Below are positions 15,108-21,874 of a DNA stretch of 33,882 nt, one piece after another (the stretch's first letter is position 1; every line of letters begins with the position of its first letter). The DNA is from an uncultured Lachnospiraceae bacterium (GTDB lineage Bacteria > Bacillota > Clostridia > Lachnospirales > Lachnospiraceae). The translations under genes and the position numbers were made by a program. The notes under the pieces were generated by a model that worked only from the letters and a program-made list of their open reading frames with translations, was not told the DNA's origin and did not search any database. The DNA lies in the NCBI GenBank assembly GCA_947167135.1, contig CAMVGV010000027.1:1-33882 (forward strand), read 5' to 3'.

Positions 15108-16007
15108 TTATACTCTGAGATGCTTACGCGCTGTTACAAAACTGCCGAGAAATCCGATACCGGCTCCCAGTATCAGAGATGCCGGAACAAGAGTAGTAAA
15201 TATCTCCGAAATAGACAGAAACTGCAGAAGCGAATCCAACGCAGAGAATTTCTCCACAAGATATTCTATGGCTCTCTTGTAAATAAAATATATGGCGGCA
15301 AGGGGAATGGCTGCGCCTACAAGCCCCAGTATCATTCCCTCGATAACAAAGGGCGCCCTTACCACAAAATCAGTAGCCCCTATAAGCTTCATAATGGATA
15401 TTTCCTCACGCCTTACCGTTATGCCGAGAGACACGGTATTGCTTATGAGGAAGATAGATACCGCAAGCAGGATAAGGATTATTCCCATTGATACATAGCC
15501 TATGAGTGAGTTCACGCTGGTGAGCATTGTTGCCACAACAGCGGATTTTCTGACCTGGCGGACTCCCGGAAGGGATTCTATGTAGCTGACAAGGCTCTCC
15601 TGCATAGAGATATCATTCATATATATCTCATAATTCGAGTCCTCGGCAAGGGGATTGTCATCCCCGAAGCTGTCAACATAGTCTCCCAGGTTCTCCGCCT
15701 TAAAGGATTCCCAGGCCTCCTCCGCGGAGACATAAACTATCTTTGACACCTCAGCTCTTTTACCGATCTCGTCTCCGATGATCTTTATATCCTCATCCGG
15801 CAGTCCCTCGTCAAAGAACACCGTGATCGCAACCCCGGACTGAGCCTTCCGGACGATATTTGCAAAATTCAGGACTATTGAATAAAACATGCCGAACAGA
15901 AACACACAGGATGCTATGGTCGCTATCGTGGCAAGAGAGAACGTTTTATTTCTGAATATGTTTTTTATCCCCTGTCCCAGGGAATAAAACCATGCACTAA
16001 TCTTCAT
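15108..16007 (-). CDS. ftsX: Cell division membrane protein FtsX
   Basis: Membrane half of the FtsEX ABC-type complex, which transmits ATP hydrolysis to extracytoplasmic cell-wall hydrolases. The 299 residues have the typical layout: short cytoplasmic start (SLGQGIKNIFRNKTFSLATI), TM1 at about 20-45, an extracytoplasmic loop of about 125 residues, and three further membrane segments near 170-195, 215-240 and 265-290. The block GITVRREEISIMKLIGAT, with coupling-helix character, follows TM2 as in other FtsX. The start ATG at 16007 lies 11 nt inside ftsE. Confidence 0.94.
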   Translation of the reverse strand: MKISAWFYSLGQGIKNIFRNKTFSLATIATIASCVFLFGMFYSIVLNFANIVRKAQSGVAITVFFDEGLPDEDIKIIGDEIGKRAEVSKIVYVSAEEAWESFKAENLGDYVDSFGDDNPLAEDSNYEIYMNDISMQESLVSYIESLPGVRQVRKSAVVATMLTSVNSLIGYVSMGIILILLAVSIFLISNTVSLGITVRREEISIMKLIGATDFVVRAPFVIEGMILGLVGAAIPLAAIYFIYKRAIEYLVEKFSALDSLLQFLSISEIFTTLVPASLILGAGIGFLGSFVTARKHLRV

Positions 16008-16683
16008 CTATATAACCACCCTTTTTCTGGTCGCTTACTATCACTCCTTTTTTCATGGTGATGACCCTTTTTCGCATCTCATTGACTATCTCGCGGTTAT
16101 GGGTGACAACAAGGATAGTGGTACCGTTTTTGTTTATCTGCTCCAGAAGCTTCATTATCTCCCAGGTGTTTTTGGGATCCAGATTTCCTGTAGGCTCGTC
16201 GGCCAAAAGAATAGGCGGATCGTTTATGATGGCACGGGCAAGAGCCACCCTCTGCTGCTCTCCGCCGGAAAGCTCTCTGGGCTTACTCTTGTACTTCTCC
16301 GCCAGCCCCACAAGGGACAGCACCCCGGGAACATTCTTTCTGATCTCTCTGCCCGGAACGGAAATGACCCTCTGGGCAAAGGCCACGTTTTCATAGACGT
16401 TCCTATCCTTCAGCAGACGGAAATCCTGGAATACCACGCCTATGCCTCTTCTGTATCTGGGGATCTTTCCATGCTTCAGCTTCACGACGTCCGTATGGTT
16501 TACGATTATCTTTCCGCTTGTAGGGGTGAGCTCCCTCAGAAGAAGCTTTATGAGAGTGGACTTTCCGGAGCCCGAATCGCCCACGATGAAAACAAATTCT
16601 CCCTTTTCAATGTGAAGGCTCACGTTATTAAGTGCCGGTGAGCCCATAGAAAATGATTTATTTACGTCTTCCAGAATGATCAT
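15997..16683 (-). CDS. ftsE: Cell division ATP-binding protein FtsE
   Basis: ATPase of the FtsEX complex. The 228-residue protein has the Walker [10 protein letters not shown] at 35-43, Q-loop in [12 protein letters not shown] signature [14 protein letters not shown] at 138-151 and Walker [13 protein letters not shown] at 158-169; the last of these with its N-L-D is typical of FtsE/LolD-like ATPases. It is encoded directly after the CdaR-type regulator gene (10-nt gap) and overlaps ftsX. Confidence 0.95.
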   Translation of the reverse strand: MIILEDVNKSFSMGSPALNNVSLHIEKGEFVFIVGDSGSGKSTLIKLLLRELTPTSGKIIVNHTDVVKLKHGKIPRYRRGIGVVFQDFRLLKDRNVYENVAFAQRVISVPGREIRKNVPGVLSLVGLAEKYKSKPRELSGGEQQRVALARAIINDPPILLADEPTGNLDPKNTWEIMKLLEQINKNGTTILVVTHNREIVNEMRKRVITMKKGVIVSDQKKGGYIDED

Positions 16684-16693
16684 GTATTTTCCT

Positions 16694-17785
16694 TCAGTAA
16701 TTCGTATCTTCCATATATTTCATATACTTTGCCACCATCAGCGCGATCTTGAAGGTGATCGCATCCTCAAAGATCCTGAGATCCAGCCCGGTAGTCTTCT
16801 GCAGCTTATCCAGTCTGTAGACCAGTGTGTTCCTGTGGATGTAGAGCTGCCGGCTTGTCTCCGATACATTAAGGGAATTCTCAAAAAACTTATTAATGGT
16901 TGCAAGAGTCTCATTATCAAATTCCTCGGGCGATTTTCCCTCGAATATCTCCTGGATGAACATGCGGCACAGGGGTATAGGCAGCTGATAAATCAGCCTT
17001 CCTATTCCGAGGGAAGAATATGCAACCACATTTCTCTCCTCAAAGAATATCTTGCCCACGTCCAGAGCCATCTTGGCCTCCTTGTAGGAACGGCTCACAT
17101 CCTTTATATCATCTACCGTGGTTCCGTAGGATATCCTGACCTTCCCTTCACCTTCCTTATTCAGGTGCTCCAGCATTCCCTCAGCCAGATCCCTGTTCTC
17201 GGCAGCAGCATCTTCCTCTGCCATCTCGTGAACCACTATTACATTTTTTTCATCCACAGCGGTGACAAAATCTGCCGGAGCCGAGATAAAGTAATCCCTC
17301 ATCATCTCAAGGACCGTGGTATTGGTTTCTCCTTCGGCTTCTACCAGAAATACGCTTCTTCTTACATCGGTATTGATGTGAAGCTTTTTTGCCCTGTTAA
17401 AGATATCCACCAGCAGGAGATTGTCCAGAATAAGGTTTTTTATGAAGTTGTCCTTATCGAAACGTTCCTTGTAAGCCACCAGAAGGCTCTGTATCTGAAA
17501 GGCCGCGATCTTGCCCACCATGTAGGCATCCTCGGTGCCTCCGTTTATCACCAGCACATACTCCATCTGCCCATCGTCGTCCTGTATCTTGAAGAACTGA
17601 TATCCGTGTATCTCCTGGCTGTCCGCAGGTGACGCTGCAAAGGAAGCAATATCCTGTGCGTCCACATTCTCGGCCTTAAAAGTATAGGACAGAACCTTTC
17701 CTTCCGTATCGAATACGCACATATCTACTCTTGTGATCTCTTTCAGACCATCAATTGTGTTCTGAAGTATCTGGTTTGATATCAT
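16694..17785 (-). CDS. CdaR/PucR-type transcriptional regulator
   Basis: DNA-binding regulator of the CdaR (sugar diacid) / PucR family. I choose the ATG at 17785, preceded by AGGAG at 7 nt, giving 363 residues starting MISNQILQNTIDGLKEI; an in-frame ATG at 17839 would add 18 residues but lies at the -10 region of the promoter. The protein has an N-terminal putative sugar-diacid-recognition domain, a central GGDEF-like/CdaR region, and the C-terminal PucR helix-turn-helix, seen as NVSETSRQLYIHRNTLVYRL near the end. The gene is first in an operon with ftsE, ftsX and the S41 protease, so it is a candidate regulator of that envelope module. A 9-bp inverted repeat over its promoter suggests autoregulation. 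The ligand is unknown. Confidence 0.85.
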   Translation of the reverse strand: MISNQILQNTIDGLKEITRVDMCVFDTEGKVLSYTFKAENVDAQDIASFAASPADSQEIHGYQFFKIQDDDGQMEYVLVINGGTEDAYMVGKIAAFQIQSLLVAYKERFDKDNFIKNLILDNLLLVDIFNRAKKLHINTDVRRSVFLVEAEGETNTTVLEMMRDYFISAPADFVTAVDEKNVIVVHEMAEEDAAAENRDLAEGMLEHLNKEGEGKVRISYGTTVDDIKDVSRSYKEAKMALDVGKIFFEERNVVAYSSLGIGRLIYQLPIPLCRMFIQEIFEGKSPEEFDNETLATINKFFENSLNVSETSRQLYIHRNTLVYRLDKLQKTTGLDLRIFEDAITFKIALMVAKYMKYMEDTNY

Positions 17786-17798
17786 ATTCCTTCTCCTC

Positions 17799-17832
17799 AT
17801 AGTAAACGACAGAGTTATCTGATGTTTACTAT
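17799..17832. promoter_or_regulatory. Inverted repeat over the promoter of the CdaR-type gene
   Basis: ATAGTAAAC at 17799-17807 and its exact complement GTTTACTAT at 17824-17832, separated by 16 nt (25 nt centre to centre). The distal arm joins a TATTAT -10 candidate on the minus strand (about 17835-17830), and the proximal arm is within the leader. This is the position expected for an autoregulatory operator. Confidence 0.5.
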
Positions 17833-17885
17833 AATACAAAACGACAAAAAATGGAATACTTTTACGGATATTTTTTGTGCATTAT

Positions 17886-18569
17886 TTATAAGGAACTATT
17901 CTCTTTTTCATAATTATCTGCCGCCCGTCTGAAGATCTTCCTCAGCAGAAAGTCGCCTATTCCGCCTTTCCTGATGTTTCCGTCGCTGGTTACCCTTAAG
18001 GATACATCCCGAAGTATCACCAGGAGCTGTGCATTGATCTTCATCCTGTTTTCACGGATAAAGCTCTCCGCTTCAAAATGATCCGGGTTCATTATCACCA
18101 CATCCGGCATACTCATGTTCACTTCATTTACAATAAAATCATCACCTCCCACAGTCTCGTCGCGTGCAACGGAGGCCACGATATTCAGCTCCCCGAAAAA
18201 GCTCCGGAGTGAAGAATCCAGTGATTCAAGCTTTGCAGCGCTCGATGAAATGAGAAATACAGATCTCCCTTCCTTTGAAAGCTTACGGAGGAAACCCTTC
18301 AGGAAAAGATTGCTCTCTATCTCCCGCACCCTGCTTCTGCTGTGGACATTGGCAGCCTCCAGAATATCGCTGCTGGAAAAAATGACCATATCCATATTTT
18401 CCAGATCATTCCTGACACTTTCATCACCGGAAGCCAGAAGAAGGGCGTCATGGGTAATAAAATCCACGGTATTGCATATCCCGTTATTAAGATACTGAGA
18501 AACCCTGCGCATAGATTCACGCACGGAATAATCCTTCAGCCTGATTCCAAGAACGGTAATTTTTCTCAT
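17886..18569 (-). CDS. Diverged TagA/WecG/CpsF-family (GT26) protein
   Basis: 227-residue protein with the layout of TagA/WecG N-acetylmannosamine(uronic acid) transferases: start VLGIRLKDYSVRESM (family: V-x-G-I-x-hydrophobic-x-D...), then TVDFITHDALLLASGDE where the family has T-x-N-x-E...A, and the C-terminal DVVIMNPDHFEAESFI. The normally conserved D-G after the second strand reads SSSD, and the G-x-P-K-Q-E motif reads MNPDHFEAE, so key residues are lost. It may be catalytically inactive or have another substrate. The ATG at 18569 lies 8 nt after a perfect TATAAT and has no ribosome site, so the mRNA is probably leaderless. It is followed by the CdaR-type gene after 100 nt. Confidence 0.6.
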   Translation of the reverse strand: MRKITVLGIRLKDYSVRESMRRVSQYLNNGICNTVDFITHDALLLASGDESVRNDLENMDMVIFSSSDILEAANVHSRSRVREIESNLFLKGFLRKLSKEGRSVFLISSSAAKLESLDSSLRSFFGELNIVASVARDETVGGDDFIVNEVNMSMPDVVIMNPDHFEAESFIRENRMKINAQLLVILRDVSLRVTSDGNIRKGGIGDFLLRKIFRRAADNYEKENSSL

Positions 18570-18577
18570 AACAATTT

Positions 18578-18605
18578 ATTATAACACATAGTATTAAATC
18601 CTCAA
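18578..18605 (-). promoter_or_regulatory. Promoter of the TagA-like gene, probably leaderless
   Basis: Minus strand TTGAGG (18605-18600), 16 nt, TATAAT (18583-18578), then 8 nt to the ATG at 18569. Transcription would start within about two bases of the start codon. Confidence 0.65.
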
Positions 18606-18804
18606 AATCCCAGGATTAACTACGGCGAGGCTTTCTGATGAAGCAGATGGACGTCTGGACAAGTCAAATGTGAAGATTTATTTATGCACAGATCCTAAGT
18701 ATCAGGATAAGTATGTCATCCCGAGCGTCAGGAAGGATCTTTCCACTGGTTATAAAGGATTCTTCGCTTCGCTCAGAATGACACTAAGGATAGTTGTGGT
18801 ATAA
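18598..18804 (+). pseudogene. Open 68-codon frame with protein-like first half, possible gene remnant
   Basis: After a TAA at 18595-18597 a frame without ATG reads through LTTARLSDEADGRLDKSNVK and IYLCTDPKYQDKYV before it enters the palindromic repeat at 18714 and ends at a TAA at 18802-18804. The first 40 residues look like a piece of a real protein. The repeat may have inserted into, or next to, a decaying gene. No family recognised. Confidence 0.25.
18714..18783. repeat. Palindromic TGTCAT-ended repeat, copy B
   Basis: 70-bp element, left end TGTCATCCCGAGCG, right end CGCTCAGAATGACA, which are complementary except for two positions of 14. The right half, GGATTCTTCGCTTCGCTCAG, is the reverse complement of the left part of copy A at 9053, apart from one position. 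Its final ATGACA (18778-18783) forms the -35 box of the next gene. Confidence 0.8.
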
Positions 18805-18805
18805 T
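18778..18805 (+). promoter_or_regulatory. Promoter of the GT39-like gene, formed by the repeat end
   Basis: ATGACA at 18778-18783 (last six bases of repeat copy B), 16-nt spacer, perfect TATAAT at 18800-18805. Only 6 nt separate the -10 box from the ATG at 18812, so the transcript should begin at the start codon. Confidence 0.6.
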
Positions 18806-18811
18806 CCCAAT

Positions 18812-20218
18812 ATGAACATTCCTGAAAGCATCGGAAAAAGGCTGAGTGCCGAGACGGTTCTCTTTATCACCGCGGTAATCGGAAGCACTCTTTATATTTC
18901 GCTTGTATTCAATGATAATCTCTGGGTGGACGAGGCCTTTACCGCCACCCTGATAAGAGGGGATTTTAATGATGTCATCCGCGATACCGTATCCGACACC
19001 CTTCCTCCCTTCTATAATATCGCGGGAAAGCTTCTGACCCTTATCTTCGGTTTTTCCCCGGTAGTACTGAAGCTCTTTTCCTGCCTTCCTATGGTACTTC
19101 TTCTTTTTTTCGGCGGTAGAAAGCTGCACAATATGTCCGGCTTCCGCCCCGCCTTCCTTTATGAGCTCTTTCTCTTCAGTATGCCCCATTTCCTCCACTA
19201 CGGAGTCGAGATAAGAATGTACAGCTGGGGTATTTTTGCCTGCGGAATGGCAGCCCTGCATTTTACCGATATTTTGGAAAACAACGCTTCCCTGAGAAGC
19301 TTCACTCTTTACTCGGTTTTTGCAGGTTATATTCACCACTTCGCCCTTGTCTCCTGCGGAATGATGTGGTTTTTGCTCCTTATTATGGCAATATACAAAA
19401 AGGATGCCGTCAGGATAAGGGATTTTCTCAAAAACCTGTGTCTCTTTTTCCTTTTTTATCTTCCGGGGCTTCTGCTCAGTGCGTATCAGATAAAAAACGC
19501 CGGCTCCTGGTTCTCAATGGCTCCCCTGACCCCGGATTCATTTCTAAGCGATCTCCGCTTTCCCTTTGTTACCAATGTGACCCTGCTTTCCGCACTGCTG
19601 CTGTTTTACCTTTGTTCCGTGGTACTGGCAGCAGTCCTTCGCACGGGAAAAAGATCCTTTTCCACCGGACTTCTCCTCTTATCCGTCCTGTACCTGACTG
19701 TCCTTTTCGGCTACGGTGTGTCCCTGGCCGCGGGAAAAAGCCTCTTTACCGCAAGATACCTGGTACCGTCGCTTGCGGTCTTCTGGCTTGGAGCTGCCAT
19801 TCTGTCGGATCTTACCATTACGGCATTTAAGGATAACCGGTACATGTCAGGGATTCTTGCAGCTCTTATCTCTGCATCTCTGGTTACCTGTTATCTCCAG
19901 GCATTCAGGGAAGAATACGATCCCGGCGTCACGAATATGAAAGCCTTCTTCGATATAAATCTCAGAGAGGATGATGCCTGCATAATCAGTGAGGATAAGC
20001 CTGAACTCCGGATCTGTTTCGGTTATTATTATCCCGGACTTAAATGCACAAATTGGAAGAAAGCCGGTGACACAAACGGAACCCTCTGGCTTTTTGTCAG
20101 CGGAGAAAAGCGGAAAGCCCTTGAAAATGCCGAAAAACACGGGTATAATCCAATATATACAGGTGACTTCGCTTTTGACCGCTATTCCTTTTCGCTGTAC
20201 GAATTGGAAAAGCCCTGA
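18812..20218 (+). CDS. GT39/PMT-like integral membrane glycosyltransferase
   Basis: Integral membrane protein of about 468 residues with roughly nine to eleven membrane segments and the GT-C type signature in the first external loop: NDNLWVDEAFTATL, where the acidic D-E pair is the expected catalytic site of GT39/ArnT-like enzymes, followed by DTLPPFYNI (family: H/T-P-P-L-Y). The last about 90 residues form a soluble domain. Enzymes of this kind transfer sugars from polyprenyl-phosphate donors to protein or cell-wall acceptors outside the membrane; the specific substrate is unknown. I start it at the ATG at 18812, because the longer frame begins with TTG upstream of the -10 box. No ribosome site precedes the ATG. 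A YjfB-like gene follows after 42 nt. Confidence 0.75.
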   Translation: MNIPESIGKRLSAETVLFITAVIGSTLYISLVFNDNLWVDEAFTATLIRGDFNDVIRDTVSDTLPPFYNIAGKLLTLIFGFSPVVLKLFSCLPMVLLLFFGGRKLHNMSGFRPAFLYELFLFSMPHFLHYGVEIRMYSWGIFACGMAALHFTDILENNASLRSFTLYSVFAGYIHHFALVSCGMMWFLLLIMAIYKKDAVRIRDFLKNLCLFFLFYLPGLLLSAYQIKNAGSWFSMAPLTPDSFLSDLRFPFVTNVTLLSALLLFYLCSVVLAAVLRTGKRSFSTGLLLLSVLYLTVLFGYGVSLAAGKSLFTARYLVPSLAVFWLGAAILSDLTITAFKDNRYMSGILAALISASLVTCYLQAFREEYDPGVTNMKAFFDINLREDDACIISEDKPELRICFGYYYPGLKCTNWKKAGDTNGTLWLFVSGEKRKALENAEKHGYNPIYTGDFAFDRYSFSLYELEKP

Positions 20219-20260
20219 AAAGCGAGTGTTTTTTCCTTTTTTTAAGAAGGGGGTGGACAT

Positions 20261-20461
20261 ATGGATGTGTCATCATTAGCAATGCCCGATATAGCCGGTC
20301 TGTCTATGTATATGGCCAGAAATGAAACCCTGCAGGATGTGGGAACCGCTCTTCTTTCCAATGCTCTCGATGTTCAGGAGAGCGTGGGTGCGGCTACCGT
20401 CAGCATGATGGAGCAGTCCGTCAATCCGGCACTGGGAGCAAACATCGATATACGGGCATAA
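20261..20461 (+). CDS. YjfB-family small putative motility protein
   Basis: 66-residue protein, preceded by AAGAAGGGGGTGG at a normal gap. It has the pattern of the YjfB putative motility family: a short start, a helix with the phrase ALDVQESVGAATVSMMEQSV, and a C-terminal NPALGANIDIRA close to the family's N-P-x-L-G-x-x-I-D-x-x-A ending. Members are found in flagellated Bacillota and are of unknown molecular function. It is probably co-transcribed with the membrane glycosyltransferase gene and ends before a terminator. Confidence 0.8.
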   Translation: MDVSSLAMPDIAGLSMYMARNETLQDVGTALLSNALDVQESVGAATVSMMEQSVNPALGANIDIRA

Positions 20462-20490
20462 GGGATCCGCGATTCCTTAATATCGACACA

Positions 20491-20523
20491 AAAAGCCGGT
20501 TATTCATATAGAAACCGGCTTTT
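20491..20523. terminator. Bidirectional terminator
   Basis: AAAAGCCGGTT at 20491-20501 and AACCGGCTTTT at 20513-20523, loop of 11 nt, with A and T tracts on both sides. It serves the YjfB-like gene on plus and the CPBP protease gene on minus; the TAA of the latter (20524-20522) overlaps the stem. Confidence 0.9.
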
Positions 20524-21499
20524 ACATACCCATAATAAAGGCAAGACCCATTTCCACCACAGCTATCACTATCCCGATAATAACCGGCACGGTCCAGACA
20601 GGCGGTCTTTTTACTGTTGCAGTATTCCCATCCCCCGTTATAACTTTCAGATCCTTTGAATGGAATATCCGGTACAGCCTGAACTGTCCTCCCGGTTCAT
20701 TCTTCGCGATAAGCTTCAGTATGAGAAAGGCAAGGAAGGTGAAAAGCAGCGCAAGAACCGCATAGAATGCAAATGAATAGAGTATCTCCGTTCTCGAATA
20801 TGAAATGTCGCCGAATGCATCCGGAAAGAAGCTGTCCAGAAGGTATACGACCACCACGCTTCCGAAATTTATCATAAAATGCCCGATTATCCCGGGCCAG
20901 AGGCTGTTCGTGACCTCATCCAGGATACCGAAGGCGATCCCCAGGACTATGGCATAACTCATCTGGTTAATATTTAAGTGCATTAGTCCGAAAAGCAGGG
21001 CCTGCAGAACTATCGCGGATAAAAGCCGTCCCGACTTCCTTAATCCTGCATATATTATGCCTCTGAAGGCCAGTTCCTCCGCAAAAGGACCGACAACAGC
21101 CATAATGAGCGCCACACTCAGTAAGGAGCTCTCCTGATCCATATACTGCTTTGCGATATCCATGGCGGCATTGTCGGTAAACAGCAGGGAAAGCGCATTC
21201 ACCGCGGAAACAAGGGGTTCTATGCAGAACATAAAAACCACTATAAGTACCCAGGTCAAAGGCTTTAGCTTCCTGAACCTGAATATCTCATCAACCTCGG
21301 AGCCACAGACCGTGGCCACGATAAGTCCCGGCAGCAGTACGATACTCTCACTTATGATAATATTCTGGAAAATGGGTATTTTATCAGAGCCTCCCCGTAA
21401 TGCCGCAATGGACAGTATCAGAGAGACTCCGCTAAACAGAATTATTATAAGTGTAAATACTATGCCGGATCTGACCGGCGTCATGCCTTTTATTTTCAC
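20522..21499 (-). CDS. CPBP-family intramembrane metalloprotease
   Basis: Membrane protein of 325 residues with eight or more membrane segments. The CPBP (CAAX protease and bacteriocin-processing, Abi) motifs are all present: EELAFRG with E141, E142 and R146; FGLMHLN with H174; and IIGHFMINF with H207 and N211. Known relatives process peptides or protect against bacteriocins; here no bacteriocin gene is visible, so the role is open. It overlaps the second HPr-like gene by 4 nt (ATGA) and is the last gene of that unit. The end is a short tail with one more membrane helix. Confidence 0.88.
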   Translation of the reverse strand: MKIKGMTPVRSGIVFTLIIILFSGVSLILSIAALRGGSDKIPIFQNIIISESIVLLPGLIVATVCGSEVDEIFRFRKLKPLTWVLIVVFMFCIEPLVSAVNALSLLFTDNAAMDIAKQYMDQESSLLSVALIMAVVGPFAEELAFRGIIYAGLRKSGRLLSAIVLQALLFGLMHLNINQMSYAIVLGIAFGILDEVTNSLWPGIIGHFMINFGSVVVVYLLDSFFPDAFGDISYSRTEILYSFAFYAVLALLFTFLAFLILKLIAKNEPGGQFRLYRIFHSKDLKVITGDGNTATVKRPPVWTVPVIIGIVIAVVEMGLAFIMGM

Positions 21500-21729
21500 T
21501 GGTTCATCATGAAGTTTACAAGCTTGTCGATGTCCTCGGGCTCATATGCAACTATCTCAAGCTCGGAAATGGTCCCGTCAGAAAAAATATTTGCCATGGA
21601 AACATACTGGGAAAGCTTGCTCTTAAGGTTCAGACGGTCACCTTCACCGGTAACAAGCTCTACCTTGCCCTTGCAGCTGTCAACTACCTTGAAAAACTTA
21701 TCAATGTCTGTAATATTCTGTACCTTCAT
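21496..21729 (-). CDS. Second HPr-like small protein
   Basis: 77-residue protein, ribosome site AAAGGAG before the ATG at 21729. The order of predicted elements (helix, GKVELVTGEGDRLNLKSKLS strand region, long helix start QYVSMANIF, strand TISELEIVAYEP, C-terminal helix) is that of HPr-fold proteins, and it ends with the EDIDKLVNFM helix. There is no histidine at all in the sequence, so no phosphocarrier function. The LKSKLSQYV segment takes the place of the Ser46 region. It is coupled to the CPBP protease gene by an ATGA overlap. Assignment to the HPr fold is pattern-based and less certain than for the protein at 10500. Confidence 0.6.
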   Translation of the reverse strand: MKVQNITDIDKFFKVVDSCKGKVELVTGEGDRLNLKSKLSQYVSMANIFSDGTISELEIVAYEPEDIDKLVNFMMNQ

Positions 21730-21874
21730 GTTCTTTTCTCCTTTGCTTTGATTCCCGCAGGCAGCAGTTTAATGCTCCTGCACTTGTTACGGCTGCGTAT
21801 CACTTCCCTTACCACAGCCCTGCCTTCAAGTTTATCATTTTTTTAAACTCTTGCAAGCTCCCGGGATATCAGGA
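21730..21874 (-). promoter_or_regulatory. Possibly structured leader before the second HPr-like gene
   Basis: This 145-nt gap has a strong hairpin at 21757-21781 (GCAGG-AGCA and TGCT-G-CCTGC on the minus strand, one bulge) and an upstream GGCTG/CAGCC pairing at 21819-21791. Neither is followed by a T tract. It does not match a riboswitch class that I know. It might be a processing site or attenuator. Confidence 0.35.

Noticed and set aside
15054-15491. 145-codon plus-strand ORF opposite ftsX
   Set aside because: Shadow of the ftsX/protease genes, rich in charged and aromatic residues without domain.
18773-19339. 188-codon ORF on the minus strand
   Set aside because: It is antisense to the membrane glycosyltransferase gene, which has clear membrane segments and motif; the antisense product has a low-complexity K/G/E-rich composition.
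21730-21874. Cobalamin or other known riboswitch
   Set aside because: AAGGGAAGTGATAC in the leader recalls part of the cobalamin core, but the GCCACTG box and the expected pairing are missing, and the gene downstream is not linked to cobalamin.
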